Source: Bordetella parapertussis
GTDB taxonomy: Bacteria; Pseudomonadota; Gammaproteobacteria; Burkholderiales; SG8-39
Direction: 5' to 3'
Assembly (NCBI GenBank): GCA_945869935.1
Contig: CAMBSA010000042.1
Location: forward strand, 1-9,127
Length of the DNA stretch: 9,127 nt
Shown here piece after piece: positions 6,035 through 9,127 of the stretch; the first letter of the stretch is position 1, and the number at the start of each line of letters is the position of its first letter. Under the pieces are notes generated by a model. The model saw only the letters and a list, made by a program, of their open reading frames with translations. It did no database searches and was not told where the DNA came from. A program made the translations under genes and the position numbers.

Positions 6035-6763
6035 ATGGCAACCAAAAAGCTCTACAAACCCGACGCGCCAGAGCCCTTCGCGCTCAGCCGCTCGAAGGTA
6101 GAACTGTTCATCAATTGCCGGCGCTGTTTCTACCTCGACCGACGCCTGGGCATTGCGCGACCGGCAGGGTTTCCCTTCAACCTGAATTCGGCAGTGGACA
6201 CCCTGCTCAAACGCGAGTTCGACCGTTACCGCGTCGAGCACCGCCCCCATCCGCTCATGGTCGAAGCGGATGTCAACGCAATCCCGCACGCGCATCCGGA
6301 GTTGGAGAATTGGCGCAACAACTTCAGGGGTATTCGGACCACCCACGAGCCGACCCGGCTCCAGCTGTTCGGCGCCATCGATGACCTGTGGCATGACGAG
6401 CAGACGGGGGAGCTAATCGTGGTGGACTACAAGGCCACCTCCAAGATGACCGAGGTGACGCTCGATGCCGATTGGCAGGACGGCTACAAGCGCCAGATGG
6501 AGTTCTACCAGTGGCTGCTGCGCCGCCAGGGACTTGCGGTGGCAAGGCGGGGCTGGTTTGTCTACTGCAACGGGCGACGCGACATGGCGAGCTTCGATGC
6601 GCGCCTGGAATTCCGGATCAAGCTCATCCCCTACGACGGCGATGACCGGTGGGTAGAAGGCACGCTTGAGGCGATACACGAAACGCTGCATGCGTCGCAA
6701 CCTCCCGCGCAGAACGAGGACTGCGAATACTGCCGATTCGCCGCGAAGGCAGCAGGCGCCTGA
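6035..6763 (+). CDS. PD-(D/E)XK nuclease family protein (RecB/Cas4-like)
   Basis: This 242-aa protein shows the RecB/Cas4-like nuclease pattern. The N-terminal FALSRSKVELFINCRRCFYL aligns with the usual CPxxFYL segment. Motif II is GAIDDLW (Asp116/Asp117), motif III is VVDYKAT with Asp131-x-Lys133, and a QxxxY motif follows at Gln154-Tyr158. Cysteines come as CRRC (28, 31) and CEYC (230, 233), a 2+2 layout that may bind zinc or an iron-sulfur cluster, unlike the 1+3 layout of AddB and Cas4. It should be a cytoplasmic metal-dependent DNA nuclease, end-processing or defence-type. The ATG at 6035 has GGAAG with 5 nt spacing and lies just downstream of the predicted promoter; the open frame back to 5486 is antisense to the WYL gene and is not used. 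It is first in a three-gene run with operator copy 4 upstream. Confidence 0.9.
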   Translation: MATKKLYKPDAPEPFALSRSKVELFINCRRCFYLDRRLGIARPAGFPFNLNSAVDTLLKREFDRYRVEHRPHPLMVEADVNAIPHAHPELENWRNNFRGIRTTHEPTRLQLFGAIDDLWHDEQTGELIVVDYKATSKMTEVTLDADWQDGYKRQMEFYQWLLRRQGLAVARRGWFVYCNGRRDMASFDARLEFRIKLIPYDGDDRWVEGTLEAIHETLHASQPPAQNEDCEYCRFAAKAAGA

Positions 6764-6788
6764 TCGAAATCACCTCGAGGGAAACCCC

Positions 6789-7283
6789 ATGACCGCACAG
6801 ATCTCGGAAAAGCTCACTTACGAAGGGCGCCAGCTGTCGATGTGCAGCGAGCCTCTGAGCGACTACTTTTCCCTTGCGGGCATCCGTCCCGGCTTCGAGT
6901 CCAACTGCACTGCGCTCTGGCGAGGATACGTCGGCGAGTGGGAGATTCTGGACGGCCGAATGTACTTGACCGGACTCAGCGGGACGCTCGAGGATGGAAC
7001 GGAGGCAACGCTCGAAACGTTCTTCCCCGGCTTCCGGGAGCGCGTCTTTGCGCACTGGTTTTCGGGCCGGGTTCGTGTTCCGCAAGGCAAGATGCTCGAC
7101 TACGTTCACATGGGTTATGCCAGCACCTACGAGCGCGATCTGTTTCTCGACATCGAACACGGGGTTCTTCGGGGCAGCAGCATGCGCGAAAACGGCACGT
7201 CCCCTGAACCCGATGCGCCCGAGGGCTACGGCGTCGGCGCGATGACCGTCTTCCCTCGTCTAAAAAAAGACGAGGAGGCCTGA
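6789..7283 (+). CDS. Conserved-looking hypothetical protein, second gene of nuclease operon
   Basis: This 164-aa soluble protein has no signal peptide or membrane segment. The sequence looks compact and conserved: WRGYVGEWEILDGRMYL (44-60), a LETFFPGF turn (75-82), HWFSGRVRVPQGKML (89-103) and YVHMGYASTYERDLFLDIE (105-123). This suggests a small single beta-rich domain, and I have the impression of a widespread uncharacterised family, but cannot name a function. The start at 6789 is supported by GAGG at 6777-6780 and by the 25-nt gap after the nuclease stop. The 3' end holds a run of seven A (7262-7268) and an inverted repeat that overlaps the ribosome-binding site of the next gene. It is probably expressed from operator copy 4 together with the nuclease. 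Confidence 0.85.
   Translation: MTAQISEKLTYEGRQLSMCSEPLSDYFSLAGIRPGFESNCTALWRGYVGEWEILDGRMYLTGLSGTLEDGTEATLETFFPGFRERVFAHWFSGRVRVPQGKMLDYVHMGYASTYERDLFLDIEHGVLRGSSMRENGTSPEPDAPEGYGVGAMTVFPRLKKDEEA
7254..7275 (+). promoter_or_regulatory. Hairpin masking the ribosome-binding site of the membrane-protein gene, with A7 loop
   Basis: CCTCGTC (7254-7260) pairs perfectly with GACGAGG (7269-7275) across the 8-base loop TAAAAAAA. The right arm overlaps GAGGAGG (7272-7278), the Shine-Dalgarno of the gene starting at 7286. In mRNA this would hide the ribosome-binding site until a ribosome finishing the upstream gene (stop 7281-7283) opens it, a classical coupling arrangement. The A7 loop is also a slippery tract: a -1 shift there enters the membrane-protein frame without a stop. 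Confidence 0.55.
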
Positions 7284-7285
7284 TC

Positions 7286-7861
7286 TTGATATATCTCTAC
7301 GGTTACTTCGCCATCGGCGTTGCTGTTCTAGTTATCATTTTCGCTGCTCACCTGATATCTCAGAAGCGCGAATCAGAGTTCACAAGGGGCATGAAGGACG
7401 CCTTGTACCCGGAGCGAAAAACGTGGCGATATCTACTCCTGAACACTTTCGTGGTGCCTCCCCTGGCTGCCCTGCTTGTCCTCGCCGTTTGGCCAGTGGT
7501 TTTCTACATGAAAAGCAAGGAGATCTGGGGGGGGAACTCTCCGATTCCTGATGAGGCAGAGAAGAAGTTCGCCGTCACCGAAGGCGATTTGCTGGAAAAG
7601 CTGTCGATTCCGGAAATAGAGGCACGAGAAAGAATCGTCGATCCGATGGGCGCTGTGCCCAACTTACCGTTCGGACACCTGAACGCCGCGTGGCTGAAGT
7701 TCAAAACCGCCATGGAGCCTCACGATTCCCTGTCCAGTTTCTCTGCACGATGGTTGCCGGGCTGGGGGCGCGAGGAGATCCTCGTCGGTTACGTGATCGT
7801 GAGCGGTGACCGTATTGGCGCGCACTTCCTGACAGCGCGAAAACTTCCGAACGACGATTGA
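7286..7861 (+). CDS. Two-TM membrane protein, third gene of nuclease operon
   Basis: This 191-aa protein has two hydrophobic segments, residues about 4-24 and 50-75, separated by a basic loop (SQKRESEFTRGMKDALYPERK) that should be cytoplasmic. That topology would place the C-terminal soluble part (about 80-191) outside the cytoplasm, though positive residues after TM2 leave this open. The soluble part ends with ILVGYVIVSGDRIGAHFLTARK, a beta-like stretch. No family is recognised. TTG at 7286 is chosen because GAGGAGG ends 7 nt upstream and the gene starts 2 nt after the preceding stop. A run of eight G (7527-7534) lies inside the coding region, encoding W-G-G. Its tie to the nuclease operon is by spacing only. 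Confidence 0.8.
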   Translation: MIYLYGYFAIGVAVLVIIFAAHLISQKRESEFTRGMKDALYPERKTWRYLLLNTFVVPPLAALLVLAVWPVVFYMKSKEIWGGNSPIPDEAEKKFAVTEGDLLEKLSIPEIEARERIVDPMGAVPNLPFGHLNAAWLKFKTAMEPHDSLSSFSARWLPGWGREEILVGYVIVSGDRIGAHFLTARKLPNDD

Positions 7862-8008
7862 CCCGTGATGAAAAAACACTCGCATAGGGCAATCAGCGAT
7901 TGATGTTTCCGCGCTGCCATTGTGCGAAGACACATTGGGGACGAAAATAGGCAAACAAAGCAGAATGTCAAACTCCTTCCATATCAGACAGCGTTGCCTC
8001 ATGTCCAA
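7862..8008 (+). other. Short intergenic region before the last gene
   Basis: This 147-bp gap has no gene and no operator copy. A weak promoter candidate is TTGTGC (7920-7925) with GAAAAT (7943-7948) at 17-bp spacing. No terminator hairpin with a T-run is seen, so read-through from the nuclease operon remains possible. Confidence 0.3.
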
Positions 8009-9127
8009 ATGAACAATTCCCCTGAGTCTGCCGGCCATCCTGCTCCGCAATCGCCAACGAGCAACATGGGTGAGGTGATTGCCGAACTTCGAAAACTCCT
8101 CGCTATCCCGCCAGCCGAGCGCCCCCCGGAATGGCAAAGCGACCTTGGACCCCTGATCGGTGCGCTTGGAGGCGACTTTTCCAGACAGGAGAATCCGGAG
8201 GTTGCCCTTGTTCAAATCACCCTTGTCTCGCTCGCCGCACAAAAAGGCAGCAAGGATGCAAAAAAAAGGGCACTCAAACCTACCAGATGGATTTCAAGCG
8301 CACCCCCAAGTGTTTCAGAGCTATTTCGTGACATCGATGAAGCTCGATCTGCTGTTCGCGTTCTTCAGCCCTTGAGAACCGATTGGCTCGAAGGCTATGT
8401 CTGTAGTGAATTATCGAAGAACAAATGGCCCGCCTTGACGGCATCTTTTGTGGATTGGTTGCTTAAGACAACTCCAACCGTAGAAGCCTTTCTGCAAGCG
8501 CTGAACAGAATTGCCCAGCAATCGGGCGCCATCCATGACACGTGGATAACCACTGTATTGGAAAACGCCACGAAGCTTCTCGCAAAGTCCCGCTTACCTG
8601 CCGGTGTCGGGATCATGGCGGAGGCTGCGGAATTTGCCTTGCGACTTGACTCATATGCGCCCGGCAGTTCGGCTACCAGTATTGCGGCTACGAAACAAAA
8701 AACGCGCAGTGCGCTCCTGACGTTGATTTCCCAAGCCTCAAGTCTGGAACCATCCGTACTCGTACAAGGCGCCGCGGTTGCGGCAATCAGCAGTTTGTGC
8801 CCACCTTCGGGAGCGAAGAAGGACTCCGCGCCGCTTGAGCTCGAAATCTTGTGCAGGCGAACGATCAGCTTGCTTGCAGTACTCATGCCAAGTGCGGACC
8901 AGACACACCGAGCACATTACTGCGAGATATGGAGCGCCTATCGCAAGCGACTGCCCAAAGCAGATCAATGGCTAAAGAATTCAGCAAGAGAAACTCCCAT
9001 TTTGAATCTGTTGCAGTCCTCTCAGGAGGATCAAGCAGCCCCACAGGATCTTGGAGTAACAGCGGGTCTGGAACCCGTTCTTTGCGAACTCGTCGTCAAC
9101 TGGGATGACTACTACGCGCACCAATCA
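8009..9127 (+). CDS. Large unrecognised protein, partial (runs off right edge)
   Basis: The frame is open from ATG at 8009 to the window end, 373 codons, with no stop. The first about 20 residues are Ser/Pro/Asn/Gln-rich and probably disordered; a start at 8066 (MGEVIAEL) is also possible, since neither ATG has a clear Shine-Dalgarno. The rest is Leu/Ala-rich with many short amphipathic helices, compatible with an alpha-helical repeat or scaffold protein. There are no membrane segments, Walker motifs or zinc clusters in the visible part. A run of eight A lies at 8260-8267. The composition is more AT-rich than the nuclease operon. I do not recognise a family. It follows the operon on the same strand after 147 bp, so it may be functionally linked or the first gene of a separate cluster continuing to the right. 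Frame length far exceeds the antisense alternatives. Confidence 0.75.
   Translation, partial: MNNSPESAGHPAPQSPTSNMGEVIAELRKLLAIPPAERPPEWQSDLGPLIGALGGDFSRQENPEVALVQITLVSLAAQKGSKDAKKRALKPTRWISSAPPSVSELFRDIDEARSAVRVLQPLRTDWLEGYVCSELSKNKWPALTASFVDWLLKTTPTVEAFLQALNRIAQQSGAIHDTWITTVLENATKLLAKSRLPAGVGIMAEAAEFALRLDSYAPGSSATSIAATKQKTRSALLTLISQASSLEPSVLVQGAAVAAISSLCPPSGAKKDSAPLELEILCRRTISLLAVLMPSADQTHRAHYCEIWSAYRKRLPKADQWLKNSARETPILNLLQSSQEDQAAPQDLGVTAGLEPVLCELVVNWDDYYAHQS

Noticed and set aside
7664..8242. Minus-strand frame of 192 codons across the 7862-8008 gap
   Set aside because: It overlaps two better-supported plus-strand genes and shows no domain-like sequence.
8395..8886. Minus-strand frame of 163 codons
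   Set aside because: It lies opposite a plus frame open for 373 codons with normal protein composition.
1..9127. CRISPR array, tRNA/rRNA genes, transposase, integrase or att repeats
   Set aside because: No regularly spaced repeats, no cloverleaf-like sequence and no recombinase frame were seen on either strand.

Overview
This window looks like an accessory (genomic-island-like) stretch of a moderately GC-rich proteobacterium. The codon usage is GC-biased, the proteins resemble beta/gamma-proteobacterial families, and several patches are more AT-rich and hold orphan genes. No RNA gene, CRISPR array, transposase or integrase is visible. Two genes run off the window: a DUF3857/transglutaminase-like secreted protein at the left edge, and a large unrecognised protein at the right edge.

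Layout. 1-1285 (minus): exported DUF3857 + transglutaminase-like protein, 3' end missing. 1286-1539: divergent regulatory region. 1540-2172 (plus): SprT-like zinc metalloprotease. 2391-3053 (plus): orphan protein. 3139-3591 (minus): small HAD-fold protein. 3696-4694 (minus): ARPP-1/DUF6569-type protein. 4940-5911 (minus): HTH-WYL-WCX transcription regulator. Divergent from it is a tight plus-strand run: a RecB/Cas4-like PD-(D/E)XK nuclease (6035-6763), a 164-aa conserved-looking protein (6789-7283) and a two-TM membrane protein (7286-7861). 8009 to the end (plus): large unrecognised, probably helical protein.

The main result comes from the DNA. A single operator, GTCTCA-N5-TGAG(AC), occurs exactly four times in the window, always in front of a gene. 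It lies upstream of the DUF3857/transglutaminase gene (1366-1382), the SprT-like gene (1478-1494, extended to an 8+8 palindrome), the ARPP-1 gene (4775-4791), and in the divergent region between the WYL regulator and the nuclease operon (5972-5988). The geometry is conserved. TGAGAC is followed after exactly 10 bases by a -10-like hexamer (CATACT, TAGGGT, GATACT, TATGCT), with no convincing -35 hexamer. The operator-to-start distance is 80 nt for both leftward genes and 45-46 nt for both rightward genes. I infer a local regulon governed by the WYL protein, possibly as an activator that substitutes for the -35 contact.

The inferred regulon joins a SprT/SPRTN-type protease (a family linked to DNA-protein crosslink removal), a RecB-like nuclease, an envelope transglutaminase-like protein, ARPP-1 and a small membrane protein under a regulator family that includes ssDNA-sensing members (PafBC, DriD) and defence-island regulators (BrxR, CapW). 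A DNA-damage or phage-response module is a reasonable but untested reading. The 2391-3053, HAD and 8009-end genes carry no operator and are probably separate cargo.
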